From Lojkania enalia (lineage: Eukaryota; Ascomycota; Dothideomycetes; Pleosporales), in contig ML986608.1 in assembly GCA_010094045.1 (NCBI GenBank), forward strand, positions 1 through 64,000: 64,000 bases of DNA, written 5' to 3'. Of this stretch, positions 20,455 through 31,626 are shown piece by piece. The notes below the pieces were generated by a model. It had not been told where the DNA came from. It ran no database searches and saw nothing but the letters and a program-made list of their open reading frames with translations. The stretch's first letter is position 1; every line of letters begins with the position of its first letter. Made by a program: the position numbers and the translations under genes.

Positions 20455-22314
20455 ATGTCTTGCGGGCTCCCCTATTCCTTGTTATCAAAAGCTTCATCGT
20501 CGCGGAGACTTGCCACGCTGCCCCCGTCGCTCAGAATCTTGCGATTCTCGACGCCCATTACCGTCCCCTTTGTGAGGTCCCGGAGCGGTGCTGCAGTGAT
20601 GTCGGACCTCTTCGTCGAATTGACGGCGCCGAATGGCCGCAAGTACCCCCAGCCCCGCGGTCTATTCATCAACAACGAGTTCGTGAAATCAAAGGCGGGG
20701 GAGACGATCACGAGCATCAATCCCAGGTACTTTCTTTCTCCCCAAAGATTTTATATATACATATGTATATGTGGTCAGTCTACCTAACTAATTAACTAAC
20801 TAACAACAATAACAACAGCGATGAATCTGAGATAGCTTCCGTGTACGCCGCCGGCCCCGAGGACGTTGACATGGCAGTCGCGGCCGCTAGGAAAGCATTC
20901 AAGGACCCCTCCTGGCGCGACATGGACACCACGGCGCGGGGCGAGCTAATGTACAAGTTCGCCCAGTTGATCGAAGAGCACAAGGAAACTCTAGCAACCA
21001 TAGAAACGTGGGATAACGGCAAGCCGTATTCCGTAGCGTTGAACGAGGATCTAGGGGAGGTCATTGGCACTATTAAATACTATGCTGGGTATGCGAATAA
21101 GATCCATGGCCAGGTCATCGACACCTCGCCTGCGAAGCTCGCGTATACTATTCGTGAGCCCTTGGGCGTTTGCGGACAGATCATCCCGTGGAATTATCCT
21201 CTGGCGATGGCGGCGTGGAAGCTGGGGCCGGCGCTCTGCACGGGGAATACGGTGGTTTTGAAGGCGGCGGAGCAGACGCCGCTTTCGATATTGTATCTGG
21301 GAACTTTGGTTAAGGAGGCAGGGTTCCCGCCCGGTGTAATCAATTTTATTAATGGCGAGGGTCGGAAAGCTGGTGCTGCGCTTGCTCAGCATTTGGATGT
21401 GGACAAGATCGCCTTTACAGGGTCAACGGGTACTGGAAAGGAGATTATGAAGATGGCTGCGGTCAACATGAAGAACATTACCCTCGAGACGGGAGGAAAG
21501 TCGCCGCTGGTTGTCTTTGATGATGCGGATCTCGATCAAGCCGTGAAGTGGGCACACATTGGGTATGCAAATCTCTACAGTGGTGTCGTTCTCTGTTGTA
21601 TGCTCCAAGCCTTGCTGACTCGGTCTTTGACAGTATCATGTACAATCAAGGTCAGGTTTGCACCGCTACCTCTCGCATTTTGGTCCAAGAAGGCATTTAC
21701 GACAAGTTCATTGAAGCATTCAAAGACTATGTGGCCAAGACTAGCGTAGTTGGAGATCCTTTCAAGGATGAGACATTTCAAGGCCCGCAGGTCACCAAGA
21801 CACAGTTTGAGCGAGTTCTCTCATACATCGAATCGGGCAAATCAGAAGGTGCCACTCTTCTTGCCGGAGGAGAAGCGTACAAGAACGTCGGCGGAAAGGG
21901 ATTTTTCATTGCGCCAACTATATTCACTGACGTGAAAGACAACATGAAGATCTATCGTGAAGAGGTGTTTGGTCCGTTTGTGGTCATCGGCTCCTTCAAG
22001 ACGGAAGAGGAGGCTATCGAGCGTGCGAATGATACAACATACGGTTTGGGCGCTGCTGTCTTTACTGAAAATATAGCCAAGGGCCACCGCATGGCACGTC
22101 TGATCGAAGCTGGAATGGTTTGGATCAACTCAAGCAACGACTCTGATATCCGCATTCCGTTCGGTGGAGTAAAGCAGTCCGGCATCGGAAGGGAGCTTGG
22201 CGAGGCAGGTCTGGAGGCGTACACGAATAAAAAGGCAAGGCTTTCGACCTCTCGCTGCAGGCAGTTGACTAACAAGAGTAGGCTGTCCACGTAAACCTTG
22301 GCACGAAGTTGTGA
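20455..22314 (+). CDS. NAD(P)+-dependent aldehyde dehydrogenase (AldA/Ald class)
   Basis: Four exons: 20455-20726, 20819-21562, 21634-22234 and 22282-22314. From the ATG at 20455 the product is 549 residues; from the in-frame ATG at 20599 it is 501, the usual family length, beginning M-S-D-L-F-V. Landmarks: P-W-N-Y-P-L, F-T-G-S-T-G-T-G (coenzyme loop), L-E-T-G-G-K-S (general base Glu), N-Q-G-Q-V-C (catalytic Cys), E-E-V-F-G-P and P-F-G-G-V-K-Q-S-G. The enzyme oxidises acetaldehyde and similar aldehydes to acids, in ethanol use and detoxification. The 48-residue extension before M49 is rich in Ser, Arg and Leu and has no Asp or Glu, so a mitochondrial form is possible. The last intron (22235-22281) has a GC donor; splicing it restores the tail A-V-H-V-N-L-G-T-K-L expected for this family. 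Confidence 0.9.
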
Positions 22315-24263
22315 GATTATCAGCGTAGGTTAATTGGGCGTCACCACATTCGAACATCCTGGCTTAATAGGTTGAAGTAAATAAGGCAGTTAGCGGCGGC
22401 ACATGATTGGGCTCTTTTTCGTGAGTTTCCTCTGTAACAATACAGTATCTTCCGAGCAAGCAGAAAGCGGTCTGGAGGGACGAGGTTCGTCGAAGTTGCG
22501 TGGAACAGGGAGGGCAAATATAGTAAGAATCATCCATGCATAATTCACCAATGACATGCTCCGACGATGGTTCTGATCCCGGTTCGGATGGTACCCAAGC
22601 CCTCGTTGTCGGAATTGCCTCTTGGCGCCGCGTCTTGGATATCTTAGGCATCCAGAGTTGAGGTGTTGGCTCCTGTGTACGTTTCGCCAGAGCAGTGCGA
22701 ACGAGCATCCCCAAGATTTTGCTGTGCAGAGTAGAAACCCGTGATGTTAGCGCGACATGCAGGTACGCGAACCCGGAATGGACTGCAAGTCCCTCCTGGG
22801 CTTCTAGATTGGGTTGGGCAGCAGCGAAAACTAATGCCTCAGGCACTTGGTCCGTGATGGCAGAGGATTTTCGCCGCGTGACTATCCTCTGGCCATTGCG
22901 GGACGAGCAGAGATTCCTGTGATGCCTATTTTGAGATTGAGTGCATCGAAGCAAAAGCTCGCCTGGGGTGGGACCAACGTTGGTGGGACAGCGGGCGGCG
23001 CGATGATGTATGGTGTCGTATCTAGGTAGGCGCTAATTGTGCCATCGGAAGGAGGGCGCGTGACAGGCTCAAGAGTGAATGAATCACAGCGACGGGCGCG
23101 CTGGTCTGGCAAATAATCATGCACAAGTATAGCAGAGGGCAGAGAGATTGATTATCCTAGGGCGGCTTTGTGCTCTTTAACTCCAGTCCGAGAGCTTCGA
23201 CGCCAGGACTTTAGAGCGGCTTGGCAGATGCCCGTTCTGCACGACAAGCGAATCACAGCCGCCTCCATCGCTGGTGACGCTTCCTGGAGACGAACTGCTC
23301 TATCTCGACCTGCCCGCTCCCTCTGTCTGTCGCCTTTCTGCCTCTCTGTCTGCCTCTCTTCTGCACACCCGCCGTACGCCGTCTACCGCCCCTCGCCCGG
23401 CCCCTCACGCCCCTGCTGCTACTCTACCCGCCCGCGCGTTCCACAGCGCCCCGCGAGCCCCCAAAAGCGGCCTCGTCATCCCTCAAACTTTCTCATTCAC
23501 CGGACTGCGTCGGCTCTTAGTAAGTTGCTAGAGCACTAGCGAGTGAAGTGCGCTACAAGAGAGGCCCGCTACTGACCTGCGCTATATCAGCCATAGAGCA
23601 CTTAGTTTGCAGCCGCTTAACTAGCCCGGTCCCCGCCCTGTCCGCTTCTAGAGCACTAGGTCGCTGTCACCATATCAGCCCCATGAAAGCCGCCACCTTA
23701 CTCTGATCCAACCTCAGGACACTCTATCGATCTGGCTCGAAAACGGCATCTCCACTCGTCCCCCGACGCCCCCTCTCCCTCCTTCCTGGCCCTCCACCAC
23801 CGCGGCCAGCATCCTGCGAAGATAGCGACGGCCCCGACCGAGGCTAGGTTTCTCACCTTTTTGTCGCGCCTCTATCGACCGCCCTAACAACGTGTGGCTG
23901 CGACCTTCTCATCTCTTCACGAACTATCAAGAGAACAAAACGGGTCCCTCGAATTGCTTGACCCGCTTCTTCCCCCCCACCCCCCCCCCCCGGGCGCCTC
24001 CGTGTCTCTCCTGCATTCATCCACTCCACTAGTTAGTGTACGATAGAGACCACGTTTGATTGCTACAAAGGAAAGCGGTTCCGGAACGGTAGCAGGTGGA
24101 AGGAACATAGATCTCCCCGGATCGATCCTACCCATTTGCACTGCCACCGCTTCCTCCACCCTGCGGTCCTGCAGATTCCCTCATCCTGGATCTGTCAAAC
24201 CTTCGCACACACTCTCTCTACGTCAACACATAGCTTCGACTGCTTGTCCCCGTGGCCGGCAAG
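22315..24263. other. Intergenic region and C/T-rich leader upstream of the PPZ gene
   Basis: No gene is supported. Minus-strand frames at 22364-22954 (196 codons) and 22882-23124 match no family I know. From about 23280 to 24250 the plus strand is strongly C/T-rich, with a C run at 23969-23991, as in long fungal 5' leaders and promoters. Three copies of an AGAGCACT-containing motif lie at 23528, 23595 and 23648. Confidence 0.5.
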
Positions 24264-25967
24264 ATGGGCAACCAGCAGTCTAGCAGTAAGAAGGAGAAGG
24301 GCCCTGTTGACAACCTTTCATTAGAGCGGGAGAGCTACCGGTCTTTCGACAGGACCGACACAAAGGAATCATCTCGTTCTCTTTCTCTTCGTAGTTCTAT
24401 CAAATCGAAGATTCCAGGCAGTGGCAAGACGGACAGCCCCCGAAACTCTCTCGCGAACTTAGATACCAATGGCTCGCTCGAGAAGTCAGACGCGGCATCG
24501 ACGAAGTCCCGGTCTCGACGAGGCTCGACCGCTTCTGCCCAGATGTCTGCTATCGAAAATGCCGCCAAAGCGGACGCGCAACCTGATGTTCCACAACCTC
24601 CGCCATCCCCCGTTCATGGTGCCTCGTTAGGTACTGGTCACGAATCTGTGAGTAAGGCACAGAGGACTGGGGAGGTTGACCACGTCTCGGAGGCACCTCC
24701 CAGCGGAGTTCCACCACCCTCAAGTTCACAGCAGCCGGGCGAGTCTATCTTAACGAAGAAGGACCAGCCAATTCCAAGGGTCCCGGATGCACCAGCTCAA
24801 AACGATGGTGCAGGCTCGCCTATGGAAATTAGCGCGCTAAAGGCCATAGATCTCGACGACATGATTCAGCGACTACTTGATGCCGCATACACTGGGAAAG
24901 TCACTAAAACTGTTTGCTTGAAAAATGCAGAAATCTTTGCGATTTGTTCAGCGGCCCGAGAGGTTTTCCTCAATCAACCAGCGCTGTTGGAGCTATCTGC
25001 GCCCGTCAAGATTGTTGGTGATGTGCATGGACAATATACGGATCTCATTCGGATGTTCGAGATGTGCGGCTTCCCCCCAACTTCAAATTACCTATTCCTC
25101 GGGGACTACGTAGATAGAGGAAAGCAGAGCTTGGAAACTATCCTGCTTCTTCTCTGCTACAAGCTCAAGTTCCCCGAAAATTTCTTCCTTCTGCGCGGCA
25201 ATCATGAATGCGCCAACGTCACACGCGTCTATGGCTTCTATGACGAGTGCAAACGTAGATGCAACATCAAGGTCTGGAAAGCGTTCGTCGATACATTCAA
25301 TACTTTGCCTATTGCCTCCATTGTTGCACAGAAGATCTTCTGCGTCCACGGAGGCCTTTCTCCAAGTTTATCTCATATGGATGATATTAGGCAAATTGCT
25401 CGACCCACGGATGTTCCAGACTATGGCTTATTGAACGACCTGTTGTGGAGCGATCCTGCAGATATGGAAAATGATTGGGAATCGAACGAACGTGGTGTTA
25501 GCTATTGCTTCGGAAAGAAGGTAATTATGGAATTCCTGCAGAGGCACGATTTCGATCTCGTTTGTAGAGCACACATGGTTGTCGAGGATGGGTATGAATT
25601 CTTTAGTGATCGAATCCTCGTCACTGTTTTCTCTGCGCCAAATGTAAGTTCCTTATTTTGGCGTCTTTTTAGCACCTATTAACTCCGACAGTATTGTGGC
25701 GAATTCGACAACTGGGGTGCGGTCATGTCAGTGTCGTCAGAGTTGCTTTGCAGCTTTGAGCTTCTAAAGCCACTCGATTCTAGCGCGCTGAAAAACCATA
25801 TCAAGAAGAGCCGAAACAAGCGACAAAGCATGCTCAATTCTCCTGTATGTCCCTTCCCCAATGGCTAACTGAGTCATGTAAATGTTCAGAGCCATATATT
25901 ATACATATAGAGTCGTGGACTAACTCATGACCCGCAGCCTGCCAATCAGTACCCACAAAGTTACTAA
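24264..25967 (+). CDS. PPZ-type serine/threonine protein phosphatase
   Basis: Three exons: 24264-25643, 25692-25844 and 25938-25967; introns of 48 and 93 nt; 520 residues. The start at 24264 gives [10 protein letters not shown], a classic N-myristoylation signal; an in-frame ATG four codons earlier (24252) would lose it. The first 190 residues are Ser/Pro-rich and basic. The PP1-like catalytic core follows, with metal-binding motifs G-D-V-H-G-Q at 252-257, G-D-Y-V-D-R-G at 280-286 and G-N-H-E at 312-315, then L-W-S-D-P and F-S-A-P-N-Y-C-G-E-F-D-N. It ends [15 protein letters not shown] enzymes control monovalent-cation and pH homeostasis and cell-wall integrity, and are inhibited by Hal3-type proteins. 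A second acceptor downstream can replace the last nine residues with a 151-residue tail (next entry). Confidence 0.92.
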
Positions 25968-25986
25968 CATGTAGCCACCCATCTAG

Positions 25987-26442
25987 GGTCGGCATGGTAG
26001 TAATGAGGTGGCTGATTCTCCATCGGCTACGAAAAGCTTTACACAAAACTTGGATTTCTTCGGCTTGGTCGAAAAGTACAAAGTGGCGGATGAGCCAGAG
26101 ACAAGGAGGCTACTACATCGAAAGGCGGACCGAAATATGCGGAAAGCGGGATCTGGATCTGATGAAACGAATGGGGTGAGCAGCAGCAGCGCTAGTGTTA
26201 CGCCGCCGACAACGATTATTGGTAGGAGTCGGATTCCTACCGACGCGCCTACCTACGCCATGGATTATTCTGACTTAGAATATTCCTCGGAAGGTGAGGT
26301 GGACGAGGATCCAGAGCAACGAGCTGCCCAGCGTGATCGGAATAGGAAAGTTTGGCAAGAGACGCTTCCTGAGGCACATATGAATCATCCTGGACAAATT
26401 GATCCTGGGTACAAGTATTTTTGGATTGAGCAGGGGGAGTGA
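25987..26442 (+). CDS. Alternative last exon of the PPZ gene, or separate unidentified coding segment
   Basis: An open frame of 151 codons plus TGA begins directly after an acceptor (CATCTAG, 25980-25986) that has a perfect TACTAAC branch site at 25962-25968. Its phase continues exon 2 of the phosphatase (donor at 25845), so splicing 25845-25986 out would give a 662-residue PPZ with a new tail. The frame has no ATG near its start (the first is at about codon 92), which argues against an independent gene. The encoded segment starts G-R-H-G-S-N-E, includes N-L-D-F-F-G-L-V-E-K-Y, an acidic stretch D-L-E-Y-S-S-E-G-E-V-D-E-D-P, and ends K-Y-F-W-I-E-Q-G-E. I recognise no domain. It could instead be the end of a small separate gene whose first exon I did not find. 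Confidence 0.5.
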   Translation, partial: GRHGSNEVADSPSATKSFTQNLDFFGLVEKYKVADEPETRRLLHRKADRNMRKAGSGSDETNGVSSSSASVTPPTTIIGRSRIPTDAPTYAMDYSDLEYSSEGEVDEDPEQRAAQRDRNRKVWQETLPEAHMNHPGQIDPGYKYFWIEQGE

Positions 26443-29255
26443 GGAAAATGCATGGCTCTGTTATTTGCTTTTTCCTCCTTCCTTTTCTCTTTTGGGAGGG
26501 GGGCATTGGTAGAGAGGAGTTGTGTCTTCTGTCTTATCGTGTCCTAGCACTTGAATTGTTTACCTGAGGCTTTAGTGAGTTCGGGTGCGCTCCCTTTCTT
26601 TCAATGTGTTCTGGTACAAGAGGTGGCGTCGTATTATAGGGTGATGGTAGATGTGTGACTCAACTTCTACCATTTTTTTTTCTCTGCCTTTTTTTCTCTA
26701 CTTTAACACACTTGAGGCTTGGGTGGTGGGATAATGGGGTGTAATATATGCGAAGAGGATGCTGAGGACGAAATGTCTTGTATATGGTGAGGGAGCGGGG
26801 ATGTTTTAGGGTATGTTGGTAATGTGGAGGAGTGAGATTGAGAATCATGAATAGATGATTTATTGTGTTATATTGTGTTGTGCTGCGTTGAGTAGAGAAA
26901 TGAAATATGCTTCAGCAGGCTATTGTTAGGTCTATTGTGTAGGTAGAAGGGAGATGAATGAATTAGCAATGCTTGCATTGAGTGTTGATATGGCACTCGA
27001 GTGAATGGAATACCCTGCTCTCGCGCATAGTTTCTCAAAGTTCTTAAAGTTAGTAGAGTAGACTGTGCTCAGAAGTGCGTATATGTCTGGTAATCTAATA
27101 GAATTGGAGGGGCTGGGCAAATTCTTTTACGATGAAAGGCGTTGCGGTGAGATGGGGAAATGAGACTGCTGCAAATTAGTTGACCAAGCCACGAAAAGAA
27201 TGCGTACGAGGGTCTCGGTTGTTGGCAAGTTCCGCGGCAGGGCAAATGGGGGGCAGAGAGTCGGGCATTCGGAGTCTTTCGATGGGAATACGTATTATGG
27301 CCGAGGCCGGGGGGAGGAGTCGGGTTATACTTCCATCCGTTCCTTTGGAGTAGGTGTTTGAAGGATGGGGGAGTGGAGGGGTTTTGGGGTGGAGTTCGCT
27401 TGGTGGGGTAGGGGAGCCGGAGATGGTTTCTCATCCCGGCCCGAAGTGTGAGGTCCTTTTTGTCTGCGATCGGTGGGACGAGGATGCTGGGTGCATACTT
27501 ACAACGGCAGCATGTCCACGTAGAGTATGAGGCTAATCGGACTGTTTTGAACGGGTGATACGGCAGCGTCTGAGTGAGATGAGGGCGGCACGGCGCTGTG
27601 GAGTGTGGACAGACAAATGGATACAGACACAGAGAGAGAGCACAGCGCTGTGGCCACGACGCTATACAGGTATGTTCGTACGTCCCTTGTTTGGCACTGA
27701 GGCTGTTCTCATCTGGAGGTGGGTCGTGGAAAATCTTGGCGGAAGTCGGGAACGAATAGACGACATACGTCACTCAGGGGCCTGCCACGAGAGGAAGCAC
27801 AGCTGGAGTCTGGACCGCTGCGCCCGCATTCTCTCGCCAGCTCTCCATTCCCCGATCCGGAAACACGACAAGAGGCTTACACGTGCGCGTCGGGTTGCGC
27901 CCCCGACATCTTGGCGGAAAAGACAACATGTTACAGGTACCGACTGAGTCACGGAGGGCGCATGGAGAAACGCGGCTTTTGATATGGGGGAGGGCATGGC
28001 CATCGTGCTGCCTTTGAGCGATTCCTGCGTCTCGAAAATGGCCTGATTTCTCAAACGTAGCTGCACGCGCGGAATGGGTGGGCGAACGGATAGGATATTT
28101 GTCAAACGGCCCGCCTGGCTACAAACGGTTTAGCTAGCCGGCGGAAGATTGCACGGAGTATGGGGCTTGTTCGTCCTACCTTGTCGTAGAGAGGTCCGAG
28201 GGGAGAAGGAAGCGAGGTTTGGAGCCTCGGGGTCTCTGTGTCTGAGGGGATTAACTTTTACACACCGAATGCCCAGACACGCCAAGCTGTTTCCAAGAGG
28301 TTTCAGCGCCAATGAGTACGTCCCGAATGCTTGTCGCTAGAGAAGACGAAGTTGATACTTGGAAGACTCTTGAAGGAAAGATGGAGACGAGCTCGTTTTG
28401 CTGCTCGAGTTCTATGAAAGCACGATGATCTTTCGCATACTAAAAGCATGCATAGTTAAGGCCAAGTGTCCTAAATAGGAATATTCGGCGCCCCCGGAGA
28501 TTCAGATCTTCGTCCCCGTTGCTTCTTCCAACTGTTCTTGCCAAGCCCCATACGCCTCCCCCCTCGCGACGTTTCCCGCGAACTCAACACGGGGGTCTTT
28601 CCCAAGGTAAGCAACTGTCACACAGTCTTGACTGCAAAAGACCAGCCCGCCAAACGATGTCGGTATTGCTAGGCAATTCTTAGCCAGTTGCTCTCCTCGT
28701 TTTTCTTGGCACCGTCTGGCCTAAGGCCATGGGGTTGCGTATACCGTACGTTTTGTTCACTCCGCTCATGGAACTAGGAAACGGAGGGGGTTCTTGGGTG
28801 TGTGACTTGGCATCGCTGTTCTGCTTGGCGGAGCGGACATGGGAGGCGAGAGTATGGGACACAGGTGTAGGATGGGGGAGCGGAGTGTGGCGAGTATTAG
28901 TCGAGGCACCGCATATATCTAGTTATTGGTCATCATGTCGCTCAGCTTGCCTATTTTCTCTTGTCTTGTCCTTTTCTCAGCCTCCCTTTCGTCCTTGTGC
29001 GGGTCTTAGTGCTGCGGCTCATTCTTTTTTTTCGTTCCCTAGGTCCCTTCTACCAGCTTTTCTCACCTAAGCCCAGCCGGTCAGGGACCCTGCGCTAATT
29101 TTTATTGGATTTATCTCTTAGAGTTTGCTTTGCGTTGGTCGATTTCCTTTCGCCGTTATATCTATATCTTCGCTCTTTTGACCGATCTGCTGGACCAGTC
29201 CTTTATCTATAATCTCGTTTTTCTATATAATTTTCCTTCTTTGGGATACTGCAAT
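26443..29255. other. Long intergenic region without a supported gene
   Basis: A 2.8-kb stretch. A minus-strand frame of 234 codons (27069-27773) is Pro/His/Cys-rich with no recognisable domain and sits opposite G-rich sequence, so I treat it as chance. From about 28960 to 29250 the plus strand becomes T/C-rich and probably holds the promoter and leader of the carbonic anhydrase gene. Confidence 0.5.
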
Positions 29256-30439
29256 ATGCTTTTCAAATCCCTCTTTCTTGCCGGTACGGCATCTGCAACA
29301 TGCCTTCATGGCCTCTCCAAATTCAAACGCGAGGCTACCGAAGGGGAGGTCGAGGTTGGGAAGTTCGGATACACCGGCTTGATTGGACCACTCAATTGGG
29401 CTTCCCTTGCACCAGAAAACGAAGCTTGCAAAACGGGTTCAAATCAATCACCCATCAATGTCGGTACGTTAGGAAACAGCTTTAAGCATTTAACCATGGC
29501 TAATAATCTTTGGCACAGATGACACCATCAATCTTGCAACGGAGGCACCAGTAGTCGACATTCCCACTGAGCAGGCCATCGAATTCGAGAATCTGGGCAC
29601 AACTATCGAAGTCATTGTCAATGGCACGACCAGTTTCGCAGGCTCTGACTTCAGACTTCGGCAATTTCACATGCACACGCCGTCCGAGCACCGTATCAAC
29701 GGCGAGTACTATCCTCTAGAGCTGCATTTCGTGCATGAGGGTGTTGGTAAGTCTGCCCCCCCTGTCGTCACATGGATGGATGGCATTTGCCTAAAAGCCA
29801 TATTCCCAAATCATGAAACGCATATCCTACTCCAGATCATGCCTCCCCATTCCATCCTATGTCTCCAAAAATAAACACACTAACATGCCATTACCAGCCG
29901 ACAGCGCCCAAATTGCTGTGATATCCGTGCTCTTCCAGCTCGACGAAGCCGCCGACCCCGTCCTCACCGGCCTAGAAAACTTCATCGATCCCATTGCCGA
30001 AGTCGGAACCAAGACTGAAGTAACCTCGGGTCTCGACTTCGCCAGCCTAATCAACCATGTGCAAACAACCCCCCTATTCCAATACACCGGCTCTCTGACG
30101 ACGCCCCCTTGCTCGGAAGGTGTCGTCTTCCTGATCGCGCAGAACCCGCTCCCCATCAACGTCGCCATCTATAACAAGATCAAGAGCGTCGTCAAATTCA
30201 ACTCGCGCGTAACGCAGAATACGCTCGGCCAGCAGAACATCATTGAGGTAGGCTCGCTGAGCGGGCCCGAATCGCCGATTGAGTTTGATCTTGAGGCCGA
30301 GTTGGCAAAGGCGCATGGCAAGGCCGAGCAGGTAGTTGTGGAAGGTGAGCCGGCGCCCGTGACAAAGGGTCAGACGATCACGATTACCGAATTGCATGGT
30401 CAGCCCACGCATATTGTCGGCGTGGTGCTTAAATCGTAG
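29256..30439 (+). CDS. Secreted alpha-type carbonic anhydrase
   Basis: Three exons: 29256-29463, 29519-29746 and 29898-30439; introns of 55 and 151 nt; 325 residues. An N-terminal signal peptide (M-L-F-K-S-L-F-L-A-G-T-A-S-A) is followed by F-G-Y-T-G-L-I-G-P-L-N-W and Q-S-P-I-N-V. The zinc ligands are visible: H120 and H122 in Q-F-H-M-H-T-P-S-E-H, and H139 in L-E-L-H-F-V-H. The conserved S-L-T-T-P-P-C-S-E-G substrate-pocket loop lies in exon 3, and a family Gln/Asn (F-N-S-R) follows. The enzyme interconverts CO2 and bicarbonate, here outside the cell or in the secretory path. Alpha-class enzymes are found in moulds but not in baker's yeast, which has a beta-class enzyme. The C-terminal 70 residues (A-K-A-H-G-K-A-E-Q-V-V-V-E-G) extend past the catalytic domain and have no assigned role. 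Confidence 0.92.
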
Positions 30440-31626
30440 GTTTGAGAGATCGTATGGGAATGTAATCGTGTAGGGGGAATGAATGTAGGAATAGGTATGG
30501 GTTCCTATAGATCTAGATGTTATGTTGTCGGAAGGGTTCGGGCTGTAGTGGTAAAAGAGAAAGGGGCCCCTAGGTGGAGACCGGATGGGTTGTGGGGGTA
30601 CAGTGTGTCGTAGAGCGTTTTATTGTATATTGCCTTTGTTGAGCCGAATACCCTCCCATATGATGCATAGAAGAATGAATGTATAGTCTTGACAGAAATT
30701 TCTGATAAGTTAGTGCGATGCAGACACTACTGGTTCTATATGTGATCGGCGCGTGTCTATATGTTTTAACAACTCGGCGCTATTGTCCAAGCCCCCTGGC
30801 TCTAGGATACCTATATCATGTATTCTGCTTCTGTATAAGACTATATGTTTCCCTTCAACTTTCAAATCAGTTCTGATATCACTTATCCTTCACTATTCCA
30901 TGTTCTTATTTTAGGTATGCTCAATTACACAACCATCTAGATCATTGAATATTATCTTCCAGTATATTCAATTCATTCGACGCCAAAACAACATTCATCA
31001 CGTTTCCTAGTGAATGTTTCTCGTGGACACAAAAGGGATCAGTAACGAACGTGGCCTTATGAAACTACAAGAAAGGCCTTCTTCCTCGAGAATCTTAGTG
31101 CTCACCAAGTCTAGGTTGGAAAGCATCTATTAGTCTACTTGTACAACGAATGTGGATGAATAGGCCGACATCCGTACGGAAGTGTAAACAGGCAAACCGG
31201 AAGCTCAAGAAAATCCGGGGATAATTTTCTCTAATTTTGCATAGTGCTACGTTAATTGCGGTCTTGCCTCACCATCGATAATCAGGACGGAAGATGAGAG
31301 CCGAACATCCGGGGCGGATATTCATGAACATACGGAAGAATAGGTGTTGCAAATCTGGAAATATTATATGGATTCTAGCAGACTACATAGGGTTTGAGTA
31401 TATTATTTTCATACATATTTAGATGGTATTCTTTCACTTCTTCCAATATCTTTAACGGAAGTTGTACGTTGCGAATTAGCATAGCCGGGCGAAACACCTC
31501 GGCAACTACGGTACCCCACTGTCGATCTCCCGTCGCCTAGATCTTCAAAATCAATCTTAATAGCCCTTAGGTTTCTCTAAATCCACAGTATAGTTAGAAT
31601 AGGGTCATACAGTCTAAGCTTTTGTA
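30440..31626. other. AT-rich intergenic region, no open frame of note
   Basis: No open frame above about 60 codons is seen on either strand across nearly 1.2 kb, and the sequence is clearly AT-richer than its neighbours. It may be a decayed element or plain spacer; no terminal repeats or transposase remnants were recognised. The right end holds the promoter of the MDR oxidoreductase gene. Confidence 0.55.

Noticed and set aside
22364..22954. 196-codon minus-strand frame
   Set aside because: No recognisable domain, no supporting splice structure and a composition like translated intergenic sequence; a second minus-strand frame at 22882-23124 does not join it cleanly.
23168..23539. Plus-strand frames in the C/T-rich region upstream of PPZ
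   Set aside because: Low-complexity Pro/Ser/Arg products typical of translated C-rich leaders; no start context or domain.
27069..27773. 234-codon minus-strand frame
   Set aside because: Pro/His/Cys-rich product opposite G-rich sequence; no domain or family signature, and no promoter-like features.
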